This document shows, in pieces, positions 18,619-27,580 of a stretch of 64,000 nucleotides of DNA. How positions within the stretch are numbered: position 1 is the stretch's first letter; every line of letters starts with the position of its first letter. Source of the DNA: Microcoleus sp. bin48.metabat.b7b8b9.023 (GTDB lineage: Bacteria > Cyanobacteriota > Cyanobacteriia > Cyanobacteriales > Microcoleaceae); NCBI RefSeq assembly GCF_013299185.1, contig NZ_JAAFKG010000001.1, positions 62,001 through 126,000 on the forward strand, read 5' to 3'. The notes under the pieces were generated by a model, which searched no databases, was not told the origin of the DNA, and worked only from the letters and a program-made list of their open reading frames with translations. Made by a program: the position numbers and the translations under genes.

Positions 18619-21537
18619 CTAAATTGTATCAGAGTCAATATTTAATTCTCGCAGTTTTGCAGCAATGCGATCGCTCATTGGGCGCTCTAATTCTGCTAAT
18701 GTCTGTTGGGCACGTTCGCGGAGTTTTGGGTCACGATCGTTTTGGGCGCGATCGCGTAGGATTGCTAAGGTTTCAGGGCGATCGGGATATAGATTAATAA
18801 TAGCTGCAAGAGCAATTTCTCGTGGGTTATTTTGCAAATGTTCTCTGCGTTTAAATGAGTCATTGATAGCAACATCGCACAATAATTCAAATATTTTTGG
18901 GTCATCTTTCCACCCCCATGCTAATTCTTTAACTGCTGCACTTCGCACAGCCGAATTATCATCGGAACGAGCGCGTTCTTTGAGCCAAGGTAAGGTTTCT
19001 GGGTCATCTTTCCACCCCCGTTCTATTTCTTGTACTGCTGCATATCGCACAGAAGAATCATCGTTTGATCGAAACAATTCTTTTAGAAAAGGTAAGGTTT
19101 TGGGGTCATCTTTCCACCCCCGTGCTAATTCTTCAACTGCTCGCACAGCCGAATTATCGTTGGTTCGAGCGCGTTCTTTGAGGATAGGTAAGGTTTCCGA
19201 GCCATCTTTCCAAGTCGCTGCAAATGCTGCTACTGCTTTTGTGCGAATTTCTGCAACTAACCGATTGTGTTTTAGATGTCTTGTGCTGTTAACCCTATAG
19301 TTGCTATATCGAGTTAATCTTTCTATCCGATCGCGCACCTTACCAGCAACATCAGCAATCTCATTTCTTTTCTTAACTTCCGAAACACACTCCGCCGCCA
19401 AAAACAGATTGCTAAACTTTTCCGCTTTCCCATCTTCACCAATCAAATATTCCAGGATGTCACTTGTAAATCTAGCATCCAGCATTCCCGCAATTAAACG
19501 CAACACTTCATGCCAAGACTCATCCCGCCAGTGTTCCCGATAAACTTGAATCAATCCAGCTAAATCGAGAGTTTTTTGTTTTTCAAATTGCCGCACGAAC
19601 TCCCAAGCACAAAAATATTCCAAAAACGTGCGGTGGACAAAAGCATAATAATCCTCATTGTAGCCGCCCAAAAAACATAAAATAAAATTGCGCTCCCGCA
19701 ATTGCTCGACCATCAACTTAGCACAAGCAGTTGCCTCATTTCCCATCAATCCGATCAATGAATCAGTTATCGTCTGCCGCAAATCCTCGCGATTAATAAT
19801 ATTTCCTGCCAATCCTTTGCCGCTGGACTGCATTTTGTAGGCAATGCGCCCGCAGATGCTTTGTTTCACTTCTTCATCGATGATGTAAGGGTCAATTCTA
19901 TCGTGACCTAACTTTTCCTTAACCTCAAAATCCCATTTATGTAGCAGCACTTTTGCAGCTTCTTCGTAGAGTTTAGCTCGAAAGCGCGGTAACTCTTGAT
20001 TGCGATTCAGAATTGACATCATTGTCAGCAACAGCGGATTTCCTGCTAATTCTCGAATCGCCCTCGATTCCGCAATTGCTTGCTGCAACCTTTCAAAAAG
20101 TGCTGCTTTTTTCAATCTGTCTGTCAGTGTCAAATCGTGCCACTTCTGAATAAATTCTTGAATCTGTTCCGGTTCAAAATCTTGCAGCATGAAGTGATGA
20201 AATTCGGCATTTTTCAGCCGCTGCTGCTGGTAGCCAATAACGCGAGAAGTCACAAGAACTTTGACTGTGGAGTAGGTTTGAGTAAAAGCATGAATTTGGT
20301 CAACAATTCGGTTGCGTTTTTGCACCTCGAACACTTCATCTAACCCGTCAAACATCACGACAGCCCGGCCGGCTTGCAGCCATTCGTGCAGGATAGATTT
20401 GTTTAAATGCCCGATCCAACTAGAACCTCTTTCAATAAATTCTAAGAAATTACTGCACTCTTTTTCATCTTTGCTGCGGTTGTACTTACGCAATTCAATC
20501 AGTAAGTGAATTGGTTGAGATGACAACTGATTAGCAGGTAATTTTGACCACTGAAGCGCCAGATATTTTAACAGCGTTGATTTGCCTGAACCCGGATCGC
20601 CGAGAATTACTAAATAACGGTAGTTGGAATCGTCAATGATTTCCAAGATCGATCGCGTTTGCTGTTGAGTGTAAGCTTTTTGATAGCGTTCCAAATCTTC
20701 GGCACTAACTTCGGCGGCGATTTCTCCCCGTTCCCGCAATCGGTTTTGAATCTCTTTGGGCAATTCATAATCTTTCGGCAAATATTCTTGACAATATCGC
20801 GCATTTTGCGGTATGAATATCTCTTTAACAGTCAGTTGCCGTTCGTACTCTCCCGATCGAGTATCTAAATTACCTAAATCCAAACATTCATATTGTTCTC
20901 GCAGTGCTTCTTGATAAATTTCCAAGTTAAAATCAGTTGGAATTGGAGCCATTGCTTCGAGAGTTCGATCGATGCGATCGAGTTTCTGGCTGTTGAGGAT
21001 TTCTCGCAGTTCCGCATTTTGTTCGATAATTAATTTAACACTTTTCAAATATTTATCTGCCACTTGTTCCCAACTAAACGCATCGGGAAGCAAAGAATTC
21101 GATCGCTCTTTAAACAGATTAGCAGGTACAATCTTAGTAAGTGTGGGTAAATGCCGTCGTACCGGATGCTGCACGGTCAAATTTTGCCAAGACTCAGCTA
21201 AGATAGCAGTATTTAAAACCCGACAATTTGCTTGAAATGCGCTTCCCAAAGCTTGGCGCACCGGAGGTTGTTTGATAAATTGTTTTAAAGGTGGCAGATA
21301 TTGCTCGATCTGTTTTTTATCTAAACCAGATCGTTCTAATTCTTGCTCGAACAATATAATAAAGGATTTCAGGGCATCGCGGACAGCATTTTGAGCCAAG
21401 GGTTTTTTAGCGAGTCCTTCAACATCTTTAATACAACCTTTAAAAAAATCTTTAACGTAGTCGTCTAAAGCGGCTTTTCCCAATTCTGTCAAAATAGGTG
21501 ACACTAACACCCAAACCAAACCGGCGCTTTCTATCAT
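18619..21537 (-). CDS. NACHT-domain NTPase with C-terminal HEAT-like repeats
   Basis: A 972-residue STAND NTPase. About residues 1-290 form a helical N-terminal region of unknown function, beginning with a hydrophobic helix (SAGLVWVLVSPILTELGKAAL). The NACHT module has Walker A GDPGSGKST (about 312-320) and Walker B VVMFDGLDEVF (about 389-399), followed by a winged-helix/superhelical part ending in FVHRTFLEYFCAWEF. The C-terminus has four to five repeats of about 32 residues built on GWKDDPETLPxLKERAR, likely HEAT-like sensor repeats. Bacterial NACHT proteins include antiphage NLR-like effectors; that role is an inference here. It starts 36 bp from repeat element e. Confidence 0.88.
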   Translation of the reverse strand: MIESAGLVWVLVSPILTELGKAALDDYVKDFFKGCIKDVEGLAKKPLAQNAVRDALKSFIILFEQELERSGLDKKQIEQYLPPLKQFIKQPPVRQALGSAFQANCRVLNTAILAESWQNLTVQHPVRRHLPTLTKIVPANLFKERSNSLLPDAFSWEQVADKYLKSVKLIIEQNAELREILNSQKLDRIDRTLEAMAPIPTDFNLEIYQEALREQYECLDLGNLDTRSGEYERQLTVKEIFIPQNARYCQEYLPKDYELPKEIQNRLRERGEIAAEVSAEDLERYQKAYTQQQTRSILEIIDDSNYRYLVILGDPGSGKSTLLKYLALQWSKLPANQLSSQPIHLLIELRKYNRSKDEKECSNFLEFIERGSSWIGHLNKSILHEWLQAGRAVVMFDGLDEVFEVQKRNRIVDQIHAFTQTYSTVKVLVTSRVIGYQQQRLKNAEFHHFMLQDFEPEQIQEFIQKWHDLTLTDRLKKAALFERLQQAIAESRAIRELAGNPLLLTMMSILNRNQELPRFRAKLYEEAAKVLLHKWDFEVKEKLGHDRIDPYIIDEEVKQSICGRIAYKMQSSGKGLAGNIINREDLRQTITDSLIGLMGNEATACAKLMVEQLRERNFILCFLGGYNEDYYAFVHRTFLEYFCAWEFVRQFEKQKTLDLAGLIQVYREHWRDESWHEVLRLIAGMLDARFTSDILEYLIGEDGKAEKFSNLFLAAECVSEVKKRNEIADVAGKVRDRIERLTRYSNYRVNSTRHLKHNRLVAEIRTKAVAAFAATWKDGSETLPILKERARTNDNSAVRAVEELARGWKDDPKTLPFLKELFRSNDDSSVRYAAVQEIERGWKDDPETLPWLKERARSDDNSAVRSAAVKELAWGWKDDPKIFELLCDVAINDSFKRREHLQNNPREIALAAIINLYPDRPETLAILRDRAQNDRDPKLRERAQQTLAELERPMSDRIAAKLRELNIDSDTI

Positions 21538-21573
21538 GGCTTTTTGCTCGATCGACTTTAGTTTAAAATATTA

Positions 21574-21680
21574 TATAGCCTTTCTCAAAAAGATGAGGTA
21601 TGCATGACAGCTTACATAACCATCCAGACAAAGAGGGCTGAAGCCCAACAACGTACCTTATCTTTGTGACAACCGCTATA
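21574..21680 (-). repeat. TATAGCGGTT/TATAGCC-ended element, copy e
   Basis: An inverted relative of copy d: left end TATAGCCTTTCTCAAAAAG, right end ATAACGGTTG-type (inverse of TATAGCGGTTGTCA). It shares the centre word GTACGTTGTTGGGCTT with d. It lies immediately upstream of the NACHT start codon, so the promoter of the cassette must be in or just beside it. Confidence 0.8.
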
Positions 21681-21726
21681 GCTAAAAATTTCAGAATTTC
21701 CGGCGGTTGAAATCGCCGGGTTTATA

Positions 21727-22323
21727 TTAAAACAACGAACATTTGCGCTTTAAAGCTGCTTGCAAAAGAGCATTATATTGTTTCTCCTTGACAGTATAAG
21801 CGCCGAATCTTTCCAAGTGCGGATTGTTCATTTGAGCGTCGAAAAGTAGATAAGATCGATCGCGCAATCTCTCCACCAACTTCACCATCGCCACCTTAGA
21901 ACCCTCGGGAATCTGGTAAAACATCGATTCCCCAATAAACGCGCCACCTATAGACAATCCCAAAATACCGCCCGCCAATTCGTCGCCGCACCAAGTCTCG
22001 AAGCTGTACGCCCAACCAGCTTCATACAAACCCCAGTAAATCTGCTTGAGTTCCTTAGAAATCCACGTCGTTTCTCGATCGGCACAACCCTCAACCACCG
22101 CCCCAAAATCGCGGTTCACAGCCACCGAAAACCGATTTTGATTCAAGGCCCGGCGGAGCGATCGCGGATAGGTAAATCTCTCATCCAGGGGTATCAGCGC
22201 CCGCTGGCGGCTCGAATACCACCCCAGACTCTCCTCGCCGTCATTCGCCATCAAGAAGAAGCCTTGCGCGTATCCCTGTATAATTGACGGTATATCATAT
22301 TGCATAAATTTATCAGTTGTCAT
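21727..22323 (-). CDS. aat: Leucyl/phenylalanyl-tRNA-protein transferase
   Basis: Aat adds Leu or Phe from aminoacyl-tRNA to N-terminal Arg/Lys, creating an N-degron for Clp proteolysis. The 198-residue protein has QGYAQGFFLMAN, the conserved WYSSRQRALIPLDERF segment, CADRETTWIS, SFETWCGDELAGGILGLSIGGAFIGESMF and LFDAQMNNPHLERFGA, all diagnostic of the family. A second possible start is the Met seven residues in. It is divergent from the 22370 gene with 46 bp between them. Confidence 0.95.
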   Translation of the reverse strand: MTTDKFMQYDIPSIIQGYAQGFFLMANDGEESLGWYSSRQRALIPLDERFTYPRSLRRALNQNRFSVAVNRDFGAVVEGCADRETTWISKELKQIYWGLYEAGWAYSFETWCGDELAGGILGLSIGGAFIGESMFYQIPEGSKVAMVKLVERLRDRSYLLFDAQMNNPHLERFGAYTVKEKQYNALLQAALKRKCSLF

Positions 22324-22369
22324 TTGTCCGCTAACTTTTCAAAGTCAACATTAGCAATTACGAATAATC

Positions 22370-22699
22370 ATGTCTGAAACTATCCAACCTATTACCTTGC
22401 CGCCCGCCCAAAACCCCGAGCAAGAAGGGCAATGGCTCCAAGAAACGCTGCTGGCATGGCTAGACTCCGAGTTTATCCCAGAAGCAGCCAACCAGCAAAT
22501 AGCTAAAAGAGCAGCCCAAATCTACCTCCGCCAGCGCATGGAAGGCGAAAACGATTTGGGCAGCCTCGTAATTGCGATCGTCACCGAAATGCAGGCCTAT
22601 GATTTTTCTAAAAGCTTTTACGGCGAATTTGCGATCGCCAATGCCGTCAGCGACTTATTACTCGAAAGTCTCGGTATCGATAAATGCTGCGGCCAATGA
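22370..22699 (+). CDS. Conserved cyanobacterial-type small protein
   Basis: A 109-residue soluble, acidic, predicted helical protein. I do not recognise a named family. The segment WLQETLLAWLDSEFIPEAANQQIAKRAAQIYLRQRMEGENDLGSLVIAIVTEMQ (given in part) looks like a conserved helical bundle, and it ends with a CC pair (DKCCGQ). It has ordinary codon use with an in-frame HIP1 site. It is divergent from aat and followed by GAAGAAG repeats. Confidence 0.7.
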   Translation: MSETIQPITLPPAQNPEQEGQWLQETLLAWLDSEFIPEAANQQIAKRAAQIYLRQRMEGENDLGSLVIAIVTEMQAYDFSKSFYGEFAIANAVSDLLLESLGIDKCCGQ

Positions 22700-22701
22700 A
22701 G

Positions 22702-22745
22702 CAAGAAGAAGGAAGAAGGAAGAAGGAAGAAGGAAGAAAGTCTGA
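22702..22745. repeat. (GGAAGAA)n heptamer array
   Basis: About five GAAGAAG/GGAAGAA heptamers just after the stop of the 22370 gene; C/T-rich partners (CCTTCTTCTTTCTTCC) lie at 22802-22817, so a long weak hairpin is possible in the convergent spacer before rpsN. Confidence 0.65.
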
Positions 22746-22901
22746 AACAAAAACTAACCCGAAATATAATCTTGCCGATTATTCATAAGTTTTTCTTCAT
22801 TCCTTCTTCTTTCTTCCCTCTCTCGCGACGATAACTAAACCCTTCTTTCTTCTATCCGTTAAATTAGTTAAAAAATCCGTTGCCGAACTTCTTCCTTTCT
22901 G

Positions 22902-23204
22902 TTACCAGCTAGACTTCACAACACCGGGCAAAAGACCTTCGTGAGCCATTTCTCGCATCATGTTCCGAGACAGTCCGAAATCGCGGTAGTAACCTCTGGG
23001 GCGACCAGTAGCCCAGCAGCGGTTCCGCAAGCGAGTCCGCGAACTGCCGCGGGGTAGCTGTTGCAGTTGGCGGTGAATCGCCATTTTGTCCATCTGATTT
23101 GCAGCTTGGTCGAACTGCTCTTTCAGGTCTTCGCGCTTGTCAGCGTACTTGTCTACGAGTCTTTGGCGCTTTTTCTCGCGCTCGACCATGCTCTTTTTAG
23201 CCAT
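22902..23204 (-). CDS. rpsN: 30S ribosomal protein S14
   Basis: S14 is a component of the small-subunit head. The 100-residue protein is the long, zinc-free bacterial/plastid type: [20 protein letters not shown] at the N-terminus and [20 protein letters not shown] near the C-terminus, with no CxxC pairs. It is a stand-alone gene rather than part of the spc operon, which is usual in cyanobacteria. Confidence 0.97.
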   Translation of the reverse strand: MAKKSMVEREKKRQRLVDKYADKREDLKEQFDQAANQMDKMAIHRQLQQLPRGSSRTRLRNRCWATGRPRGYYRDFGLSRNMMREMAHEGLLPGVVKSSW

Positions 23205-23300
23205 AATCTGTTGATATCCTTAGATAAATCACAATCTACTATTGTACTATATTTTGGTGGTTTTAGATCATTTTTATTTTATTTACTTTTTTTGTTGACA

Positions 23301-23466
23301 AGATTTTTGCAACAGGCAAGATGCCTGTTCCACAATTATTTAAGCTTTTTTTGCAACAGGCAAGATGCCTGTTCCACAATTATTTAAGCTTTTTTTGCAA
23401 CTGGCAAGATGCCTGTTCCACAATTATTTCTGTTATTTTGTGGGACAGGCATCTTGCCTGTCCCTG
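23301..23466. repeat. 44-bp tandem repeat with AACAGGCAAGATGCCTGTT palindrome
   Basis: Three direct units start at 23309, 23353 and 23397, each with the palindrome AACAGGCAAGATGCCTGTT then CCACAATTATT. A fourth, inverted and diverged copy (GGGACAGGCATCTTGCCTGTC) ends the block at about 23464, just before the nth stop codon. Three plus one hairpins could terminate nth transcription. Confidence 0.85.
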
Positions 23467-23481
23467 AAATCAATAAAACAT

Positions 23482-24126
23482 CTAACTATTAGCAGAAGGG
23501 CACAAATCTGCAAGTTCACAAATATGGCAAATCGGCTTTCTCGCATTACAAACTGCTCGGCCGTGATACACCAACCGAATTGACCAATTTTCCCAATCCG
23601 GCTGCGGCAACAATAGCATCAAATCCCGCTCGATCCGAATTGGATCGGCGTGTTCAGTCAATCCCAACCGCTGACTCAAACGCTTGACGTGAGTGTCTAC
23701 CGTCACGCCTTGATGAATATCAAAAGCGTGGGCGAGGACGACATTAGCGGTTTTGCGGGCAACTCCTGGCAATTCTAGCAGCAGTTCCATTTGCTGCGGC
23801 ACTTGATTGTTGAATTTGTTGACGATCGCCCAACAAGCAGCTTTAATATTTTTAGACTTATTCCGATAGAAACCAGTCGATCGCACCAGACGCTCCAATT
23901 CATCCAAATCAGCATTTGCCAAAGCCTCCGCATCCGGGAAACGCTCAAACAAAGCCGGCGTTACCAGATTTACGCGCTCATCCGTACACTGAGCTGCCAG
24001 AATCGTCGCCACCATCAACTGCACGGGAGTTTCGTAGTTGAGAGTGCAAGGGGCTTCTGGATACAGGCGTTTGAGGCGAATTAGAATTTCGAGCGATCTT
24101 TGTTTTAAACTTAACTTTTTGGTCAT
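23482..24126 (-). CDS. nth: Endonuclease III (DNA glycosylase/AP lyase)
   Basis: Nth removes oxidised pyrimidines and nicks AP sites in base-excision repair. The 214-residue protein has the helix-hairpin-helix LPGVARKTANVV with catalytic Lys, the catalytic Asp in VDTHVKRL, and a C-terminal [4Fe-4S] motif C-x6-C-x2-C-x5-C. TGACCAA-type heptamers run directly into the start codon on the minus strand (the sequence before the ATG is TGACCAATGACCA), so there is no Shine-Dalgarno. Confidence 0.96.
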   Translation of the reverse strand: MTKKLSLKQRSLEILIRLKRLYPEAPCTLNYETPVQLMVATILAAQCTDERVNLVTPALFERFPDAEALANADLDELERLVRSTGFYRNKSKNIKAACWAIVNKFNNQVPQQMELLLELPGVARKTANVVLAHAFDIHQGVTVDTHVKRLSQRLGLTEHADPIRIERDLMLLLPQPDWENWSIRLVYHGRAVCNARKPICHICELADLCPSANS

Positions 24127-24203
24127 TGGTCATTGGTCATTAGTCATTAGTCAGAAGTCATTGGTCATTAGTTATATTCTTGCCGGTGACATCGGAATTA
24201 TAC

Positions 24204-24250
24204 AGTGCTGTCCTCGATCGCGAGTCGCGATCGCGAGCGGGGACAGCACT
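24204..24250. repeat. Perfect hairpin AGTGCTGTCC...GGACAGCACT
   Basis: A 10-bp perfect inverted repeat with an interior rich in CGATCGCG words. A related diverged sequence (CATCGGAATTATAC followed by GGGACAGCACTA) lies at about 1577-1632, so this is another interspersed element. Confidence 0.6.
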
Positions 24251-24286
24251 ATAAAATTAAAACTGAGATACTCCCAATTTAATCTT

Positions 24287-24411
24287 ATATCATGTCCGGT
24301 AAATTAGTATAACAAAAACGGTTTGTAGTGCGGACTTTAGTCCGCATAAGAGCGGACTAAAGTCCGCACTACAAACCTTACTTATTGCGGTCAATCGACC
24401 GGACATGATAT
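24287..24411. repeat. MITE-like element with ATATCATGTCCGGT ends, copy 2
   Basis: Perfect 14-base terminal inverted repeats ATATCATGTCCGGT. The core is the GTAGTGCGGACTTTAGTCCGC hairpin and CTTACTTATTGCGGTCAATC near the right end. It ends 8 bases from the stop codon of the Uma2 gene. Confidence 0.85.
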
Positions 24412-24418
24412 TACTCAT

Positions 24419-25198
24419 TTACAACTGATTGAGGTCAATCCCCATGTCTCGGAGGCGAGCTTCTAAAGCTTGCGACCGCGATCGTTCTTGCTCCAGCAAA
24501 GCTTCTGCTTGTTCTGCCCTTTGCCGTTCTTGTTCTGCCCTTTGCCGTTCTTGTTCTGCCCTTTGCCGTTCTTGTTCGGCTCTTTGCTGTTCTTGTTCGG
24601 CTCTTAATTCTGCTTGTTCTCGAAGTTGAGCGAGTTCCACAAAACTCACAAACGGTGTTCCATCAGGCCTGAATATTTGCAGTTCAGTTTCTGATAGTTG
24701 AAACCGCACTCCCATTCTTGGACTTACCCAACCGTTAACTTCTTCGATTGCTTCTAATCCTTGCTCTCGGCGCTCCCATATAGTTAAATCCACATTTGCT
24801 GGATTGTACAGATAATATTCTTCTACGCCGTACTGTTCGTAAAATCTCAGTTTTTGGAGCATCGGAGTCAGCCGATTTCCCGGCGACCAAATTTCAAACG
24901 CCACTTGCGGCACAATGTTCTCTTCATTCCATTGTTGGTATGAACCTCGATAACCTTTCGGTCTTCCGAAGACTACCATCGCATCTGGCGCTTGAGAAAT
25001 CTTGTTATTTTCTTCTACTGGATACCACAGTAAGTTTCCCGCTACAAAAACATCAGCCCTGCTGGCAAATAACAGTTCTAAATTTTCTTTGATCCACACG
25101 ATCAATCTAAACTGTTCGGTATTATCTGACATTGGTTCGCCGTTATCATCTGGATAGATAATCTTTGCTTTTTCGGGAGATTGCAGTTGTGTGACCAT
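24419..25198 (-). CDS. Uma2-family (DUF820) PD-(D/E)XK-like protein with coiled-coil tail
   Basis: A 259-residue member of the Uma2/DUF820 group, a very large cyanobacterial family with a restriction-endonuclease-like fold and no settled role. Conserved PDAMVVFGRPKG, VPQVAFEIWSPGNR, LRFYEQYGVEEYYLYNPANVDLTIW and a Glu-x-x-Ser-Pro core are seen, giving the expected D/E/K arrangement. The C-terminal 55 residues are a coiled coil with four or more copies of the heptad EQERQRA, encoded by 21-bp direct repeats at about 24510-24600. Confidence 0.85.
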   Translation of the reverse strand: MVTQLQSPEKAKIIYPDDNGEPMSDNTEQFRLIVWIKENLELLFASRADVFVAGNLLWYPVEENNKISQAPDAMVVFGRPKGYRGSYQQWNEENIVPQVAFEIWSPGNRLTPMLQKLRFYEQYGVEEYYLYNPANVDLTIWERREQGLEAIEEVNGWVSPRMGVRFQLSETELQIFRPDGTPFVSFVELAQLREQAELRAEQEQQRAEQERQRAEQERQRAEQERQRAEQAEALLEQERSRSQALEARLRDMGIDLNQL

Positions 25199-25377
25199 TG
25201 CTATTTCTCCAATTTTACGGGTTAATTTATATGAGTCAGCAGCCCTCGGCTATGTCATGACTAATGGCTGCTGACCAATCACTAATGACTACCGCAGATC
25301 GACTGTAAACTGCCAACGGAGAGGGCAGGCACGGGGGCACTGCCCCTACCACAGATCAACTGTCAACTGTCAACTGA

Positions 25378-26496
25378 CTACTGCTGGCGAAGAGTGCGGA
25401 TCAAATCAAAGCCCGCCAAATTAGCAGTATCGCGAACTATCAAGAAAATTCCCAAACCCAACAACAGCACCAAACCAGTCTGCATTACATTTTCTTGAAG
25501 GCGGTTCGGCAGAGGCTTGCCGCGCAGTCCTTCTATTAACAGAAAAGCTAGCTGACCGCCATCTAAAGCAGGCAAAGGCAAGATATTAATCACAGCCAAA
25601 TTTATACTAATTAATACCGCAAACTGAAACAAATTCGCAGCATCCGATCGCGCAATTCCTGCACCAATGGCTACAATTGCCACAGGCCCGGACAACTTTT
25701 CAGCAGTCTGACTGAAATTGCTAAGTAACTGCCCGAAACCTTGAAACGTCAGCAATACAATTCGCTCAAACTCAGTTGCAGCCTTGCTAAACGCCTCTAC
25801 AATTCCTGCCCGTTCCCGCACGACGGTACCGTTAGAAGTTAGCTGCACGCCAATCTTACCTTTACCGTCGGGGGACAATTCGGGAGTAACTGTCACCACA
25901 AATTTTTGTTCTTCGCGCTGAATTTCTAACGCCAAGGCTTGGTTGGGATGATCTTGGATGGCTGAGACTAAAGATTTGATTGCTTCGCGGTTAGCGCCCA
26001 ATTCCTTGCCATCAACGGACAGAACAATGTCGCCCGATCGAATTCCCGCTTGTTTTGCCGCCGAACTAACTTCCGCAGCGACTTCCGGGACTTTAACTCC
26101 CGGTAGGTAGTTCATAGATGCAGCGCCAACGGTGGTTAATTGCACCACCAGCAGGAAGTAAGCAAAAATTAAGTTGGCAATTACTCCTGCACTAATCACG
26201 ATCGCCCGATCGATCACAGGGCGGTTGCGTAGCAAATTCGGGTCATTGGGGGGAATAGTGCTGTCTGGATCGTCATCCGGGAAACCCACGAAACCTCCCA
26301 GGGGAAAGGCGCGGAGGGCGTACTCAGTTTCCGGGCCTTGGTACTTCCACAGGATGGGCCCGAAACCGATGGAGAAGCGGTTGACGTGAATGTGTTGAAG
26401 TCTCGCCGCCAGGAAGTGGCCGAGTTCGTGAACGACTATCAAGATACCTAAAACTGCGATCGCTGCCAAAACTGACATGAAGGATTCCACTAACAC
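25378..26496 (-). CDS. rseP: Site-2 protease, RseP-like RIP metalloprotease
   Basis: An intramembrane zinc protease that cleaves membrane-anchored substrates such as anti-sigma factors. The 372-residue protein has HELGH (23-27) in the first membrane segment, a single PDZ domain (about 130-215; GIRSGDIVLSVDGKEL), and the third zinc-ligand motif NILPLPALDGGQ in a later membrane segment. The start may be seven codons further in (MSVLAAIAVLG). Heptamers CAACTGT precede its stop codon side. Single-gene unit, divergent from the M41-type gene. Confidence 0.93.
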   Translation of the reverse strand: MLVESFMSVLAAIAVLGILIVVHELGHFLAARLQHIHVNRFSIGFGPILWKYQGPETEYALRAFPLGGFVGFPDDDPDSTIPPNDPNLLRNRPVIDRAIVISAGVIANLIFAYFLLVVQLTTVGAASMNYLPGVKVPEVAAEVSSAAKQAGIRSGDIVLSVDGKELGANREAIKSLVSAIQDHPNQALALEIQREEQKFVVTVTPELSPDGKGKIGVQLTSNGTVVRERAGIVEAFSKAATEFERIVLLTFQGFGQLLSNFSQTAEKLSGPVAIVAIGAGIARSDAANLFQFAVLISINLAVINILPLPALDGGQLAFLLIEGLRGKPLPNRLQENVMQTGLVLLLGLGIFLIVRDTANLAGFDLIRTLRQQ

Positions 26497-26783
26497 TTTT
26501 ACTTGACTTTGATTTATTTTAATATCTTTTTAAGATTGGTGGCTTGGGATCGACAATTTTCAGTCAAACTGGAAGATGGCATTTTAAGCTAAAGTCCGGG
26601 CCCTCGCGCACCGGCCCGCGCGATCTGGCTTGTGTAGATTTTGGTCAAATGTGCGATATACACTACGAAACTCAACATTAGTCCGTAGTCAGTTGTTAGT
26701 TGCTAGTTGTTGGTCTAATCACAAATAACCAATAACAAATAACCAATAACAAATAACCAATAACAAATAACCAATTCCCAATA

Positions 26784-27461
26784 ATGAAAGACACTTCTTT
26801 GAATATTATCGCTATTTCTATCTTCGCCATCACCGTTTCCATATTATTGGGCCCCCTATTCAACCTACCAGAGGCCGTACCTGCGATCGCCACCTTTTGC
26901 CTGTTGGGGCTAGCCACCCTCGACAGTTTCCAGTGGCAAGGTCAAGGCGGTACAATATTAGTAGATTTGCTGGGGGGAAGTTCTAAAGAAAAGCGCGATC
27001 GTATCCTCCACCACGAAGCCGGACACTTCCTCGTCGCCCACCTGTTAGGAATTCCCGTAACCAGCTACGCCCTCAACGCTCTTGAAGCATTCAAACAAGG
27101 TCAAACAGCCCAAGGCGGCGTTCGATTTGCAGACCAACAACTAGCATCTCAACTCGAAAACGGCACTCTTTCCGTCCAACTTTTAGACCAATACTGCACC
27201 GTGTGGATGGCCGGAATAGTCGCCGAAAAAGTTGTTTACGGTAACGCCATAGGAGGAGCAGAAGACCGTACAAAAATTAGCGCAATTTTAACACAACTAC
27301 GCCGTCCCGTTTCCGAAATTCAACTCAAACAAAACTGGGGTTCGCTGCGAGCAAAAACCCTAATCGAAAGCCATCAATCTGCTTACGAAGCCCTAGTCGC
27401 AGCCATGGAAAAAAGAGCAACCGTCGCTGAATGCTGCGACATCATCCAACAAAATTTGTAG
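26784..27461 (+). CDS. Orphan M41-type (FtsH-like) membrane metallopeptidase
   Basis: A 225-residue protein with two N-terminal membrane segments (about 5-25 and 30-46) followed by a peptidase domain with the zinc motif HEAGH at 77-81 and the downstream conserved MAGIVAEKVVYGNAIGGAEDR, as in FtsH peptidase domains. There is no AAA+ module, so it cannot unfold substrates itself. Related AAA-less proteins exist in cyanobacteria and plastids; the role is unknown. CCAATAA heptamers run from 26718 to just before the ATG with no Shine-Dalgarno. Confidence 0.85.
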   Translation: MKDTSLNIIAISIFAITVSILLGPLFNLPEAVPAIATFCLLGLATLDSFQWQGQGGTILVDLLGGSSKEKRDRILHHEAGHFLVAHLLGIPVTSYALNALEAFKQGQTAQGGVRFADQQLASQLENGTLSVQLLDQYCTVWMAGIVAEKVVYGNAIGGAEDRTKISAILTQLRRPVSEIQLKQNWGSLRAKTLIESHQSAYEALVAAMEKRATVAECCDIIQQNL

Positions 27462-27580
27462 CACACAAATTCCGCACTCTGGCTTCTCCAAGCCAGTTTA
27501 TTTGTAGGTATCTCGCTCAAATCCGGATTTTGCCTAGAAATCTGGTTGAACAGCATTAATTTTATCGCAATTAAAAAATC

